A DNA stretch of 64,000 nt from Alteromonas genovensis. GTDB taxonomy: Bacteria > Pseudomonadota > Gammaproteobacteria > Enterobacterales > Alteromonadaceae. The stretch spans positions 62,001 to 126,000 of the forward strand of contig NZ_JAAAWO010000012.1 of NCBI RefSeq assembly GCF_010500895.1, in the 5' to 3' direction. Below, in pieces: positions 34,026-43,521 of this stretch (position 1 is its first letter; each line of letters begins with the position of its first letter). The translations under genes and the position numbers were made by a program. The notes below the pieces were generated by a model that ran no database searches, had not been told where the DNA came from, and saw nothing but the letters and a program-made list of their open reading frames with translations.

Positions 34026-34433
34026 TTATCCCTTTTTAACTAGTACAGATACTTTTGAAATACCTGCAATTTTTACTTGGTTCATTACTTCTACCACAAC
34101 GCCGTGTTCAGCTTCTTCGTCGGCTTGGATAGCAGCAGTGTCCGTATTGTTTTCAGCAAGATAAGTTTGCGTGTTTGCAACAACGCGACGAACGTCTACT
34201 TCACGTCCACCCATCATAATAGTACCGTCTTCTTCAATACGAATTGAAAGCGCTTTTGATGGCTTATCGTTTTTAGCTTGATTGTCTTCTGGACGATTAA
34301 CGTCTAACCCTTTTTCTTTTACGAACGAGGTCGTTACGATGAAGAAAATCAACATGATGAACACGATGTCCAACATGGGGGTCATATCAATCTGAGCCTC
34401 GTCTTCGGCCGAGGTATGCTTTTTTCTTTTCAT
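34026..34433 (-). CDS. exbD: ExbD/TolR-family biopolymer transport protein
   Basis: 135 residues. One N-terminal membrane helix (IDMTPMLDIVFIMLIFFIVTTSF) carries the conserved Asp in TPMLDIVF used for proton transfer, followed by a periplasmic domain with the GREVDVRRV and VVVEVMNQVKIAGISKVSV motifs. ExbD normally works with ExbB and TonB, but no exbB or tonB gene lies beside it here; both neighbours are unrelated. It must pair with partners encoded elsewhere. Confidence 0.88.
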   Translation of the reverse strand: MKRKKHTSAEDEAQIDMTPMLDIVFIMLIFFIVTTSFVKEKGLDVNRPEDNQAKNDKPSKALSIRIEEDGTIMMGGREVDVRRVVANTQTYLAENNTDTAAIQADEEAEHGVVVEVMNQVKIAGISKVSVLVKKG

Positions 34434-34577
34434 CTCGTCTTCTTTCTTCTGTTACGTTCGAGCCCAATAGTATACTGCTTGTTACAAAAATATACAGGCT
34501 TTTGTACAAAACAGTGTGCTCGTAACCACTTATTGCTGGAAAAATGCTCAATTCCGCGGTAATAAAACGACTAATTT

Positions 34578-35369
34578 CTAACGTTTGTGCGAAATGGCGA
34601 CGCCTAATTGGTAAAAATACAACATCAATACCTGATTGAGTGTTACACGCAAATTACCATGAGGGTAAATGCCAAGTCTAGCTTCTGTGGATTTTTTTGT
34701 ACCTTGAACTAAAAATGCGTTTTTAATCTCGTGATCCTGAATACACGATTCGAAGGCGCGAGCAGCCATTTCTTGGGGCATGGCGTAATAGAATGTTTTA
34801 AGCGCTCTATCGGCTTCAACGGATTTTACAAAGTACTCATTAGGCCTTTTGTTGTGATCTAAAAACATGAGGTCAAAGCAGTCGCTCAATTTTTTATTAA
34901 GCGGGTGGGTATTCATGGTGGCGTTATCTAACCACGCTTGCGTGGCGAAAGTGCCGTGGGAAAGTCCTTCGAACATACGCGGTGCAATGTAATGATCAAA
35001 TGCATGAAACCACTCGTGGGCCAAAGAGCCGGCTCCCGCATTTTTCGCTAATGCTAATTGCCGTTTTCCACTGTGATAGTGCGCACTTGCGTTTTTTTGC
35101 CCACCGCTTCCAAAAGCCAGTGACAGCGATCCGTTTAGCGAAAGCACCTGTTCGTTTATATTTAATATGGTGGTGAGGTCGTAAAGCGCATCGAAGAATA
35201 AATTGGCTGCTATTTGTTGTTCTTCTGGTGTAACCCATCTGCCTACCGTAATGGTGGCAAAATTAAACAACTTCCTAATGTCTTGAAAAGACACGTCGGC
35301 GCCGTCCCTATGACTAGGGCCGTTTCGATAAAACGATTGATGGATGCGCCCTTTAGTTTCCACGCTCAC
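34578..35369 (-). CDS. CLCA_X family metalloprotease-like protein
   Basis: 263 residues without a signal peptide. It matches the marine gammaproteobacterial CLCA_X group along its length (SFYRNGPSHRDGADVSFQDIR, FFDALYDL). LAHEWFHAFDHYI contains an HExxH-like zinc motif (HEWFH) with a further His three residues on, suggesting a zinc peptidase, and a downstream Glu-rich region. No substrate is known. It lies 27 nt after the fldB gene on the same strand. Confidence 0.78.
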   Translation of the reverse strand: MSVETKGRIHQSFYRNGPSHRDGADVSFQDIRKLFNFATITVGRWVTPEEQQIAANLFFDALYDLTTILNINEQVLSLNGSLSLAFGSGGQKNASAHYHSGKRQLALAKNAGAGSLAHEWFHAFDHYIAPRMFEGLSHGTFATQAWLDNATMNTHPLNKKLSDCFDLMFLDHNKRPNEYFVKSVEADRALKTFYYAMPQEMAARAFESCIQDHEIKNAFLVQGTKKSTEARLGIYPHGNLRVTLNQVLMLYFYQLGVAISHKR

Positions 35370-35396
35370 TTACACCTATCTGTACTCGTAGTTACG

Positions 35397-35933
35397 TTAA
35401 GCTAAAGAAATGAGGAGTTGTTCGCACCATGCTTCAATTCTAGCATCGGTATCATCGTATTGATTTTCATCATCTAGCGACAAGCCTACGAAGTGGCTTT
35501 TATCTTCGGTAAGTGCTTTAGAGGCGGTAAAGTCGTAACCCTCGTTAGGCCAATAGCCTACTATGTTGCAGTTTGAGGGGAGTATGGCATCGTGAAGCAT
35601 ACCAAGGGCATCTTGAAACCACTCGCCATAGCCCAGCTGATCGCCAAGTCCAAAAAGCGCTATGGTTTTACCCGACAGGTCAAGTTGGTATACATCTTCC
35701 CAATGAGACTCCCAGTCTTCCTGTAGTTCACCGAAATCCCAGGTAGAGATGCCAAAAATGATAATGTCGTAGTCTGAGGTGCGCGACAAATTCACATCTT
35801 TAATGTTGTGAAGATGAACTACGTTGTCATCGAACAAACTATTAAGCTGGGCTTGAATTTTTTCCGCTGCCATTTCGGTATAACAGGTCGTCGAGCCGAA
35901 AAATAAACCTATAGACAGGGCGCCATCACTCAT
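35397..35933 (-). CDS. fldB: Flavodoxin FldB
   Basis: 178 residues, close to E. coli FldB (173) along the whole length. The FMN phosphate loop is FFGSTTCYTEMAAE, the isoalloxazine loops are STWDFGELQEDWE and GLGDQLGYGEWFQDALGML, and the end is YDDTDARIEAWCEQLL. A low-potential electron carrier. The upstream phosphatase ends 18 nt before its start. Confidence 0.95.
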   Translation of the reverse strand: MSDGALSIGLFFGSTTCYTEMAAEKIQAQLNSLFDDNVVHLHNIKDVNLSRTSDYDIIIFGISTWDFGELQEDWESHWEDVYQLDLSGKTIALFGLGDQLGYGEWFQDALGMLHDAILPSNCNIVGYWPNEGYDFTASKALTEDKSHFVGLSLDDENQYDDTDARIEAWCEQLLISLA

Positions 35934-35951
35934 TAGATACCTCTTTTTTTG

Positions 35952-37811
35952 CTAGTCGTTATTAACAGGGGAGAATACTACCTCTTTCCCGTTACTCAAC
36001 AAAGCTTTGCAGTGAACATCCTTACCTTTGTGTGAAATATTTAATACACCAATAGCACAGCCATTAAATAGTTCTTTATCGCCATTATTAGGCGGTCTCG
36101 CTTTTACCGACATGTTACGACGTTTTGTAAATACATTCAGGGGCGACTTAGCACCGTAAAGAAGGCGGTTAAGTCTATCGAACCAAGTGATCAAGGTTTC
36201 TGGAAACGCATTTTTTAAGCCGCTACAGGTAAACTGGGTAATATGAGGGCTGTTGCGTCTAAATCGCAGCCGCACATCGTAAACAAACGAATAGTGCACG
36301 TCGCCAGATAGGATAATAAATTCAGGTGGTGTTTTGTAATGCCTGAAAATATTGAGCATCACGTTGGCCGTGCCTCTGTGTGCCATCCAGTTTTCAGCAT
36401 CCACAGTTAATGCCTTGCCAAAAAAAGTGAACAGCTTTTGTATTGCTTCAATAATCTTCACCCCATAAATAGGAGCAGCAGACACAACGATAACGGCTTC
36501 TTTTCCAATGATAGAGTGTTGAAACTCGCAAAGGGCTTCCCAGTCCATAAGGCCTGACGGCTTATTGAGACTAGATTCAGAGCGCCAACGCTGCGTGCGA
36601 GTATCCAATACCTCAATAGGGGGCGACGTATCGAGTCGATAATGCCATTCGCTGAAATCGAGCAGCTTATCAATGAATGTATCGTGTTCATTCAAATCGC
36701 TACTACTAAACACTTTTTGCGCATCGCCAATGAGGGAGGCCACTTTCTTAGGCGCATTACCCCAGCCCTGACAGAGCAAGTACCCAATAAGCGCGTTACC
36801 AATCATGCGCTTAGACAGCGGGTTAGCGTAAACTTCTTGCTCCCAACCGCGGGTTAAATTCCAATCGTCAGTGACATCATGATCATCAAATATCATATAG
36901 GTGGGTACATGAGCGAGTGCCCGTCTTACCGAAGGAAGCTGCTTCACAAAGCCGTCTATGGCTTTTTGTTCTTTCTCAAAAGTGTCTCGGTACTGCTGAG
37001 GTATATGGTTATTATCAATGTCAATCAATGGCCAGAGCGCGTCAGACCAAACTAAAAAATACATTGCGAGAATTTCAGCACTGCCAATAAGGTGATTTTG
37101 TGCATTCACTGATGTGAACACAGGTTTCTTTTTCGCACCGAAAAAGAGAGATGATAATACGGTATTGGTCGCGATTTGTGGTAGCAACTGTTCGCGTTCA
37201 TAAAACCCATACGAGTGCTGTGCGAGCTTAGCCGTGTTGCTAACAACAGCGCCCTCCAACCCTTCGTGGTACAGCCCAAGTAAGTCGCAGCAATGATGAA
37301 TGGCCTTTAACATCGGGCCGGCCACGTCATCGGCATAAATCTGATCGCCAGTCATCAGTAATACATCTGGAAGTGATGTGCTGCCTGAAAGGCCTTTTTC
37401 AATGAGGTTATCTACTTGAGCGAGAGCATCGTCACCGTCAAAATGTGGTTTGCGGCACGAGCCGTGTAAAATAGTTTCTGGCGTCTCGGTATAATGAAAA
37501 CTTAAGCCATCTTCTGCGCTATACAGTAAACGCTGTTGCTCGATATTCCACTTTTTCCTTGTGGCTTTATCGGTAAAGTCCAATTGATAATACACTCGTT
37601 CGCGATCGCTAAAATTGTGTGAAGCCGTTGCTGACAATAAATGGATGTAGGCGTATTGGCCCACCTGTACGCTTTCATCAAAACACTCAACCTCGACATT
37701 AACACCGCGTTGCATAAGGTGAATGGAAGGCGCACTAGGCAACGACGTCACCAACCAGATATGACAAGTATCCTCAGTAACCTTGCGAACGATTGGACCA
37801 GCTATAACCAA
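35952..37811 (-). CDS. PhoD-like metallophosphatase
   Basis: 619 residues from a TTG at 37811. Calcineurin-like/PhoD motifs: GSCRKPHF, LMTGDQIYADDVAGP, FDDHDVTDDWNLT and LSGDVHYSFVYDVRL (metal-binding His/Asp). The enzyme likely hydrolyses phosphodiesters or phosphomonoesters. The start is doubtful. The TTG has no ribosome site, and family members usually carry a few residues (LPLVLAGP) before the point where this reading begins. The frame stays open upstream through a 12-bp repeat encoding SQLD units to a TGA, with no NTG codon; an ATG at 37911 is one base out of frame. The 5' end may be altered by an indel or use an unusual start. Confidence 0.72.
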   Translation of the reverse strand: MVIAGPIVRKVTEDTCHIWLVTSLPSAPSIHLMQRGVNVEVECFDESVQVGQYAYIHLLSATASHNFSDRERVYYQLDFTDKATRKKWNIEQQRLLYSAEDGLSFHYTETPETILHGSCRKPHFDGDDALAQVDNLIEKGLSGSTSLPDVLLMTGDQIYADDVAGPMLKAIHHCCDLLGLYHEGLEGAVVSNTAKLAQHSYGFYEREQLLPQIATNTVLSSLFFGAKKKPVFTSVNAQNHLIGSAEILAMYFLVWSDALWPLIDIDNNHIPQQYRDTFEKEQKAIDGFVKQLPSVRRALAHVPTYMIFDDHDVTDDWNLTRGWEQEVYANPLSKRMIGNALIGYLLCQGWGNAPKKVASLIGDAQKVFSSSDLNEHDTFIDKLLDFSEWHYRLDTSPPIEVLDTRTQRWRSESSLNKPSGLMDWEALCEFQHSIIGKEAVIVVSAAPIYGVKIIEAIQKLFTFFGKALTVDAENWMAHRGTANVMLNIFRHYKTPPEFIILSGDVHYSFVYDVRLRFRRNSPHITQFTCSGLKNAFPETLITWFDRLNRLLYGAKSPLNVFTKRRNMSVKARPPNNGDKELFNGCAIGVLNISHKGKDVHCKALLSNGKEVVFSPVNND

Positions 37812-37849
37812 TGGAAGGTCGGTTTGACGTTCTGTTCGATTGACTCGCT

Positions 37850-37897
37850 GAGATTCTAATTGGGAATCTAACTGAGAGTCTAATTGAGAGCCTAGCG
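37850..37897. repeat. 12-bp tandem repeat, four imperfect copies
   Basis: Copies at 37850-37861, 37862-37873, 37874-37885 and 37886-37897 follow GAGA-x-TCTAATT with a few changes. On the minus strand, in frame with the phosphatase, they read as SQLD/SQLE tetrapeptides. Confidence 0.6.
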
Positions 37898-38147
37898 TTG
37901 AAATAATTCATTCCCCGTAGTGATGACATTACGTGCGTTGTTTCTTCGTACTTTACTCTTTTTTGTGTATAAACGGTATGCTCTATATACTCGCTTACAA
38001 TTTATTCATGCTCGGCCAGTGCTTATCTTATGTTTAAGCCAGTGCGTGATTCGTACTCTGAAAACGTGCGCCATCTAACCTATTGTTTTTAGCGTGGCTC
38101 ACTATGGCTTTGTACTGTAAACCACAGCCAAAAAAGGAACTATCTTG

Positions 38148-39266
38148 ATGCTAAAACATGCGCTGCTTATCTGCGTTACTGCACTCATTATAACTGCATG
38201 CAGTGAGACAGAAGAGGTCATTATTACCTCTGAAAAAGAAGATTTGACCGTGATTACAGTGGGAAACTGGATAACGCAACAAAATGGCAAGGTGATGTTT
38301 GACCCACAAACATCTGGGTTGGTGGCTATTAATGATAAGCTTTTAACGATAGCAGACGCCAGCGCCGACAAAAGTCAGCAATTAAAGTTGCACAGCATAG
38401 ACCCCGCCACATCAACGCTGCTGTCTTCAAGTAGTACCTTTTCTTTTTCAACCAAAGTAAGAAGAAGCTGCTTTTACAATTACCTAAGTGCCGAACCTGA
38501 TTTAGAAGCGCTCGCAGTAGACCCCAGAGACGCCAACGTTATTTACACCGTTACTGAAGATGCCACACGAACCGGTGCACTTAGCCCCCGCTGTGAGTCG
38601 AAATATAGCACTACGGGCTCAACCGATTACCCAACATTGCTCGTGCGTTTAGCGCGCAAAGCCAACGGCGACTTTGCAATGACCCATGTTCGTCCACTGC
38701 AATTTCCAGCATCATTTAACGTAGGCAATTTCCCAAATGACGGTATTGAAGGCATCGCGATGGACGCAGATGGAACCATGTATCTGGGGTTAGAAAAAGA
38801 TATCGCAGGTCAGCCTCGTATTTTTAGCGTAAACGTTGATGACAACTTTTTTTCAACGACAGACTTTGCCGTAGTTAAAGAACCCGCACTTTTATTACCT
38901 GAGTTTCCATCGGGCAATCACCCTATTAACGGATTGACGCTACACAAGGTTAATGACCGCGCTTTTCTGATTGCTGCGGCAAGAAACGATGACGAGTTAT
39001 GGATAATTGATGTGGCAGGTGAGCAAACTACACTACGAGTACCCGTTACCTTTATGGTGAAAGGTACAGAAGCCTGCGAAGATTATGTGATGGATAATGC
39101 GTCAATGGAAGGGCTCGTGACCCTAGAAAACACTCTATGGATTATAAACGACCCATGGGAAAAGAATTACCTTAAAAATGCGTCTTGCAAAGCAGATGAA
39201 GAAAAGTACAAAGACCTAGCGCCGCTGTTATTCTCGGTGCCACTTAACGACGCTTGGTTTCAATAG
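38148..39266 (+). CDS. Lipoprotein with esterase/phytase-like beta-propeller
   Basis: 372 residues from the ATG at 38148 with AGGAA upstream. A lipobox (IITAC) at about residue 16-20 marks an exported lipoprotein. The mature part has propeller-like repeats: YLSAEPDLEALAVDPRDANVIYTVTEDA and NFPNDGIEGIAMDADGTMYLGLEKD fit the esterase-like/phytase-like family (PF13449-type) with conserved DxEALA/GIEGIA motifs that bind calcium. Substrate unknown. It is the last core gene before the AT-rich island at 39.3 kb. Confidence 0.65.
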   Translation: MLKHALLICVTALIITACSETEEVIITSEKEDLTVITVGNWITQQNGKVMFDPQTSGLVAINDKLLTIADASADKSQQLKLHSIDPATSTLLSSSSTFSFSTKVRRSCFYNYLSAEPDLEALAVDPRDANVIYTVTEDATRTGALSPRCESKYSTTGSTDYPTLLVRLARKANGDFAMTHVRPLQFPASFNVGNFPNDGIEGIAMDADGTMYLGLEKDIAGQPRIFSVNVDDNFFSTTDFAVVKEPALLLPEFPSGNHPINGLTLHKVNDRAFLIAAARNDDELWIIDVAGEQTTLRVPVTFMVKGTEACEDYVMDNASMEGLVTLENTLWIINDPWEKNYLKNASCKADEEKYKDLAPLLFSVPLNDAWFQ

Positions 39267-39330
39267 TTACCGGCGGATCGAATGCAAAGGTTATCTAATG
39301 TCGCTAGTCTGATAGGTATTTTACAAAGAA

Positions 39331-39397
39331 AAAGTAACTACTTAGTAATTACTTTTTAATGCGTTACAAAATAGTAATCACCTGCTAATTACTTTTC
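39331..39397. promoter_or_regulatory. Duplicated palindromes upstream of the NTPase island
   Basis: Two related 27-nt blocks start at 39331 (AAAGTAACTACTTAGTAATTACTTTTT with short halves AGTAACTAC and AGTAATTAC) and at 39371 (AGTAATCAC and CTAATTACTTTT), exactly 40 bp apart and matching at 19 of 27 positions. The first is almost a perfect palindrome around TTA. They could be operators for the ribbon-helix-helix-like protein encoded just downstream, or AT-rich terminator hairpins of the lipoprotein gene. Confidence 0.4.
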
Positions 39398-39505
39398 CCG
39401 CTATCTAATCAATACGGATTATCATCAGCAACTCTTTTAATTGAAGAAAACTCAGTCTCATATTATGTTACATGACATTATGTTCGGTTTACTTACGGTA
39501 ATCTA

Positions 39506-39667
39506 ATGGCAGTCGGAAAATCCGGAAGAGTAGTAATTGAGACAGATCTTAAATTTAAAGAGAAATTGTATCTAGCTGTAAAGAAAAAAGGCATGTCGTT
39601 GAAAGAATGGTTTGAGAAGAAAGCCGTTCAAGATTTCTCGGAGTTAAAAGATACGAGCAAAAAATAG
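39506..39667 (+). CDS. Small ribbon-helix-helix-like protein
   Basis: 53 residues (MAVGKSGRVVIETDLKFKEK...). The pattern is a short beta-strand (GRVVIETD) followed by two amphipathic helices (LKFKEKLYLAVKKKG and SLKEWFEKKAVQDF), as in Arc/MetJ-type DNA-binding proteins or antitoxins. It is Lys-rich. It ends 20 nt before the large NTPase gene, so the two are probably cotranscribed. The ribosome site is weak. Its likely role is transcriptional control of the pair; family assignment is by pattern only. Confidence 0.55.
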   Translation: MAVGKSGRVVIETDLKFKEKLYLAVKKKGMSLKEWFEKKAVQDFSELKDTSKK

Positions 39668-39687
39668 ATTCAATAAGAGGGAATTTA

Positions 39688-42600
39688 ATGTCGTTCATAA
39701 AAAGATGGTTGTCAAAATTCAGAAATATTCTGGTTCTTATTTTCGTAACGGGACCTAAAGCAGTCATAGGCGCAATTAGAAACCTTACCATTGCATCGTG
39801 TTGGGCCTTACTTAGATGCTTTGAGCATCCCGCTAAAACTCAATCATCCAAATTTCCTGACTTATGCCCTACAGATGATGCTAAGTATGTGGATGACTAT
39901 ATTGATGCTTTAAATGAGATGCTCATTAACCGTGAACGAACAGTCCGAGAAATAGCAATTACGTCTCCATATTCGGGTGGAAAAAGTTCGCTATTAAACA
40001 CATATATAAGAAAAACCCCATTTTTGAAGTTTACTTCTGTATCTCTTGCCTCATTTAAAGACCTGTCGCAAGGCGTTGGTATTGACTCTCATGAAGACAA
40101 CATCGCAACACTAGATGGAGCATACGGCAGTGCAATTAAAGTAGAGACACCAAAGCAAAAAGAAAATCTCAGTAAAATAGAAAAAAGTATTGTTCAACAA
40201 CTTCTTTATAGGACAGACAGCAAAAAGACCCCGAACTCAAGATTTAGAAGAATTTTCCCTCAACCTGTTTCTAACTTTCATGCTTTTTCTATGGCAGCTT
40301 GTTTAGTGATATTTGGAGCTATCATTGGTTCAATTATTTATCTTCCCAATTTCTCTTTGAAAGGAATTTACGAGTCAATTTTATTGTCGCCAAACCTCAA
40401 TAACTTAGACCTTTGGATCGTAATTTACTTACTTTCTTTACCTCTTCTTATTTTAAGGGATCTATATAAAACCCTTAGTAGTCACAATATTTCGAAGTTT
40501 AATCCAGTCAAAGGTGAACTTGCGTTTGAACAGCAGAAAAAAGACTCTATATTCAATATTTATTTAGACGAAATTATCTACTTCTTTGCTAGTCAAAAAA
40601 CTGATGTGGTCGTTTTTGAAGATTTAGACCGCTTTGAAAATACTGAGATATTTATAAAATTAAAAGAGTTAAACAAGCTCATCAATGACAGTAAGGATGT
40701 TGAGCAAAAAGTAAGGTTCATCTATGCACTCCGGGATGATGTATTTCAGGGCAATGATAGAACAAAGTTTTTTGACGTAATAATTCCAATTATCCCAATT
40801 GCCAGTAAAGCTAATTCTTACCCTCAGCTTAAGGATCTTATGCAGAATGCAGGACTGGTAGATGATGTTGAAGATTCATTCTTAAGGGGGGTCTCCGTAT
40901 ATGTTGATGACATGAGGATGCTCAAAAACATAGTGACAGAGTTTGGCATTTACAAAAATACACTTATCAGAAACCTTGAACACTTAAATTTAACTAAGCT
41001 TTTTGCATTTATTGTATACAAGAATGTCTATAGCGATGACTTCGCAAAACTACATGCAGGTAAAGGTGACCTTTTCCAATTCTTTGTAGATATAGTCAAT
41101 GTTAGAAAAACTAAAGAAGCTAAAATTGAAACGGAAATTGAGGAATTGAATCAACGCCTACTTGATTCTGAGCAAGAACTTACCGATTCACTAGAAGAAC
41201 TAAATGCAGGTTATGTAATGAAGTTACTTGCTAAGTTAGCTCCTGGTAATAATGGTGTTTATGATATTAATGGGCACAGGTTATACACGATTCAAAAGCA
41301 AGAGGTGTTTGAACAGCTTGCCGCAGATTCAAGGAACATATCCCACCGAATGAGTTCAGGCCACGGAACACATAACTCAAACTTTTCTTTCCAAAGCTTT
41401 TTGAAGGACGTTTCCCCAAATTATGAGGAGAGAAAGCAGAGAGTCATCGATAAGGCAGAAGATAAGAAAAGAATCATTTCCAAAAGAATAGAGCAGCTTA
41501 AAGAAGAGCTTTCGCTACTTCACGAACTGCCCATTACCAGCCTTATAGAAAACGTTTCTAGAAAAGAAGTCTTTAAGAAGATTGATAGTAAAAAGCTTTT
41601 AATTTTACTTCTAGAACGTGGTTACATAAACCAAAACTATGATGAATATATCTCTCATTTCCATGAAGGGCATATGACCATCAAGGATATGGCGTTCATT
41701 AGACACGTTCAATCGGATGGCAAAGCTGATCCATTGCACGAAATCGATAATTTTAAAGAAGCGCTTAAGTATTTTTCAGACGAAGACTATAGAAAGGCAA
41801 CATTTTTTAATTACAAGTTATTCGACTACATATTGAGCAGCGAAAATCATCTTCCTGTACTCAGGTACCTAGAGAAATATTTAGCAAATTGCAAAGATCT
41901 AACAAGACTTGTAAAGGACGGGTTAGATAATCTTACTAATAAAGATGTGTGGATTAGTTCCGTAATTAACTGTATTGATAATTATTGGGTAAAAGTAATT
42001 GCGGATCAGGGGGCAACTCAAAAGGACAAACAAGTTCTATTGATTGATTCAATTAATGCGTTACCCAGCAATAATTGGCACACCTATTTATACAGCTCAA
42101 TCTCAGAATTAAGTGAATTTATTAGTGAGAGTGAATCAATAGGGCTTTATTTTTCTAATAAAGAAGTCGATCAAGAAAGGTTATTCGAAGCGTTTGTTTT
42201 GCTAAAAGTAAAGTTTCAGTCATTAAGAAAGGCAAAAAGCGAGAGTGATTTCCTACAGCAAGTACTGAAGCGCAAATTGTTTGAAATGAACGAAGATAGC
42301 TTGTCGTTGATTGCTGTTAATTTATTTAATTTAAGCGATGATGAAAGTAAGGACTTTTCAGTCCTCAGGTCGATTGAGGATGACTCTTTAATCAAGGCTT
42401 TAAACGATGAGATAGAGAAAGTTGCTGTTCGCTTAGCAGCAGGCCAGCTAAAGGTATCGAAAGAAGAAGACGTTGTATGGCTGCTAAACAATAAAGAAAT
42501 ATCGCCTGAGGTTCGTATAGATATAATCGAAAAACATAGTTTTGTTATCAATGACATTAGAGATATAGATAACAGAGATGAATTTGCAACCCACTTGGTG

Positions 42601-43521
42601 AACTCTGAACGATTATTGCCGAATTGGAGTAATGTGGAATACTTGTTTGAAAATGATAATTTTTCAGACAAGCTACTTAAAGAGTATTTGAACACCAATT
42701 ACAAAGCTCTCACTAATGAGGAGTCAAGCAGTTTAGCTGATAAAGACATAACCTCCTACTCACATATAATCCTTGATGACATAATCGATACTGAAGCGCT
42801 TAGTGCTTATTTATCAATATTCGATTATCAATATCGAGTTGATGATTTGAAAGAAGTATCAATGGATAAGGTCTTGTTTTTGATTGAAAAAAATAGACTG
42901 ATCGCAAGTGTAGACACCTTTAATGCTCTTAGCGACATAGGATTAGAGGCATCGGTGGCTTATATGATAAAAAACTTTGATTCTCTTATCGAAGAAAAAG
43001 AGCTCGATGCTAGCTTAAGTGTTGATTCACAGATATTTTATGCAGTATTGGACACTGAAAAGCTAACGCAAAAACAGCAAAAAATTCTGATTGAATCACG
43101 AACAGACTTGATTGATGGAAGTCGGGAACAAGAAGCATTTAAGAATGCTTTAGGTTATAAAGAAATCATTCAAGGTAATGATATCTCTGATTGTGAAATA
43201 CCCAGACTACCTTTTGAAGTGCTGCAAGCTATGACTTTAGCATCTAGCGATGAATTTAAAAAAGTATTATTCGCGAGCCAGAATCAATACTTGGACGATA
43301 GCGAGGCGATGCAACTGCTGAAACATGCTGATGTAGACTTTGCTCAGGCATTCACAGCTAAACGGTCATTTAAAGTCGAAGATAACGGTATTAACAATCT
43401 CTTGGCTACCATTCTAAAACGCAGAAGTGTAATCTCTTCATTCAAAAAACGTGACGCAAGCTTCCTTGAAATGGGGAAAAGCAGCATTGAAGTATTCGTT
43501 AAGAAAAGCCTGACAACATAA
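39688..43521 (+). CDS. Large membrane-inserted P-loop NTPase (YobI/KAP-like)
   Basis: 1277 residues, preceded by GAGGG. A Walker A motif is at 93-101 (SPYSGGKSS), Walker B at 307-316 (VVVFEDLDRF) and a sensor-like RFIYALRDDVF at 343-353, followed by FFDVIIPIIP. Two membrane helices (about 201-220 and 241-258) are inserted between Walker A and B, as in KAP and YobI-type NTPases. A coiled-coil-like region (about 475-505) and a very long helical C-terminal part (about 600-1277, acidic, repeated Leu/Lys/Glu) complete it, in the manner of STAND-like sensors. GC is clearly low: sampled lines give about 30-33% against near 50% in the flanks. No partner nuclease or toxin is adjacent. A phage-defence or conflict role is inference from architecture, island setting and composition. 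Confidence 0.6.
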   Translation: MSFIKRWLSKFRNILVLIFVTGPKAVIGAIRNLTIASCWALLRCFEHPAKTQSSKFPDLCPTDDAKYVDDYIDALNEMLINRERTVREIAITSPYSGGKSSLLNTYIRKTPFLKFTSVSLASFKDLSQGVGIDSHEDNIATLDGAYGSAIKVETPKQKENLSKIEKSIVQQLLYRTDSKKTPNSRFRRIFPQPVSNFHAFSMAACLVIFGAIIGSIIYLPNFSLKGIYESILLSPNLNNLDLWIVIYLLSLPLLILRDLYKTLSSHNISKFNPVKGELAFEQQKKDSIFNIYLDEIIYFFASQKTDVVVFEDLDRFENTEIFIKLKELNKLINDSKDVEQKVRFIYALRDDVFQGNDRTKFFDVIIPIIPIASKANSYPQLKDLMQNAGLVDDVEDSFLRGVSVYVDDMRMLKNIVTEFGIYKNTLIRNLEHLNLTKLFAFIVYKNVYSDDFAKLHAGKGDLFQFFVDIVNVRKTKEAKIETEIEELNQRLLDSEQELTDSLEELNAGYVMKLLAKLAPGNNGVYDINGHRLYTIQKQEVFEQLAADSRNISHRMSSGHGTHNSNFSFQSFLKDVSPNYEERKQRVIDKAEDKKRIISKRIEQLKEELSLLHELPITSLIENVSRKEVFKKIDSKKLLILLLERGYINQNYDEYISHFHEGHMTIKDMAFIRHVQSDGKADPLHEIDNFKEALKYFSDEDYRKATFFNYKLFDYILSSENHLPVLRYLEKYLANCKDLTRLVKDGLDNLTNKDVWISSVINCIDNYWVKVIADQGATQKDKQVLLIDSINALPSNNWHTYLYSSISELSEFISESESIGLYFSNKEVDQERLFEAFVLLKVKFQSLRKAKSESDFLQQVLKRKLFEMNEDSLSLIAVNLFNLSDDESKDFSVLRSIEDDSLIKALNDEIEKVAVRLAAGQLKVSKEEDVVWLLNNKEISPEVRIDIIEKHSFVINDIRDIDNRDEFATHLVNSERLLPNWSNVEYLFENDNFSDKLLKEYLNTNYKALTNEESSSLADKDITSYSHIILDDIIDTEALSAYLSIFDYQYRVDDLKEVSMDKVLFLIEKNRLIASVDTFNALSDIGLEASVAYMIKNFDSLIEEKELDASLSVDSQIFYAVLDTEKLTQKQQKILIESRTDLIDGSREQEAFKNALGYKEIIQGNDISDCEIPRLPFEVLQAMTLASSDEFKKVLFASQNQYLDDSEAMQLLKHADVDFAQAFTAKRSFKVEDNGINNLLATILKRRSVISSFKKRDASFLEMGKSSIEVFVKKSLTT

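Noticed and set aside
42216-42698. 160-aa ORF antisense within the NTPase gene
   Set aside because: Ser/Leu-rich mirror frame of an AT-rich coding sequence, no start signal.
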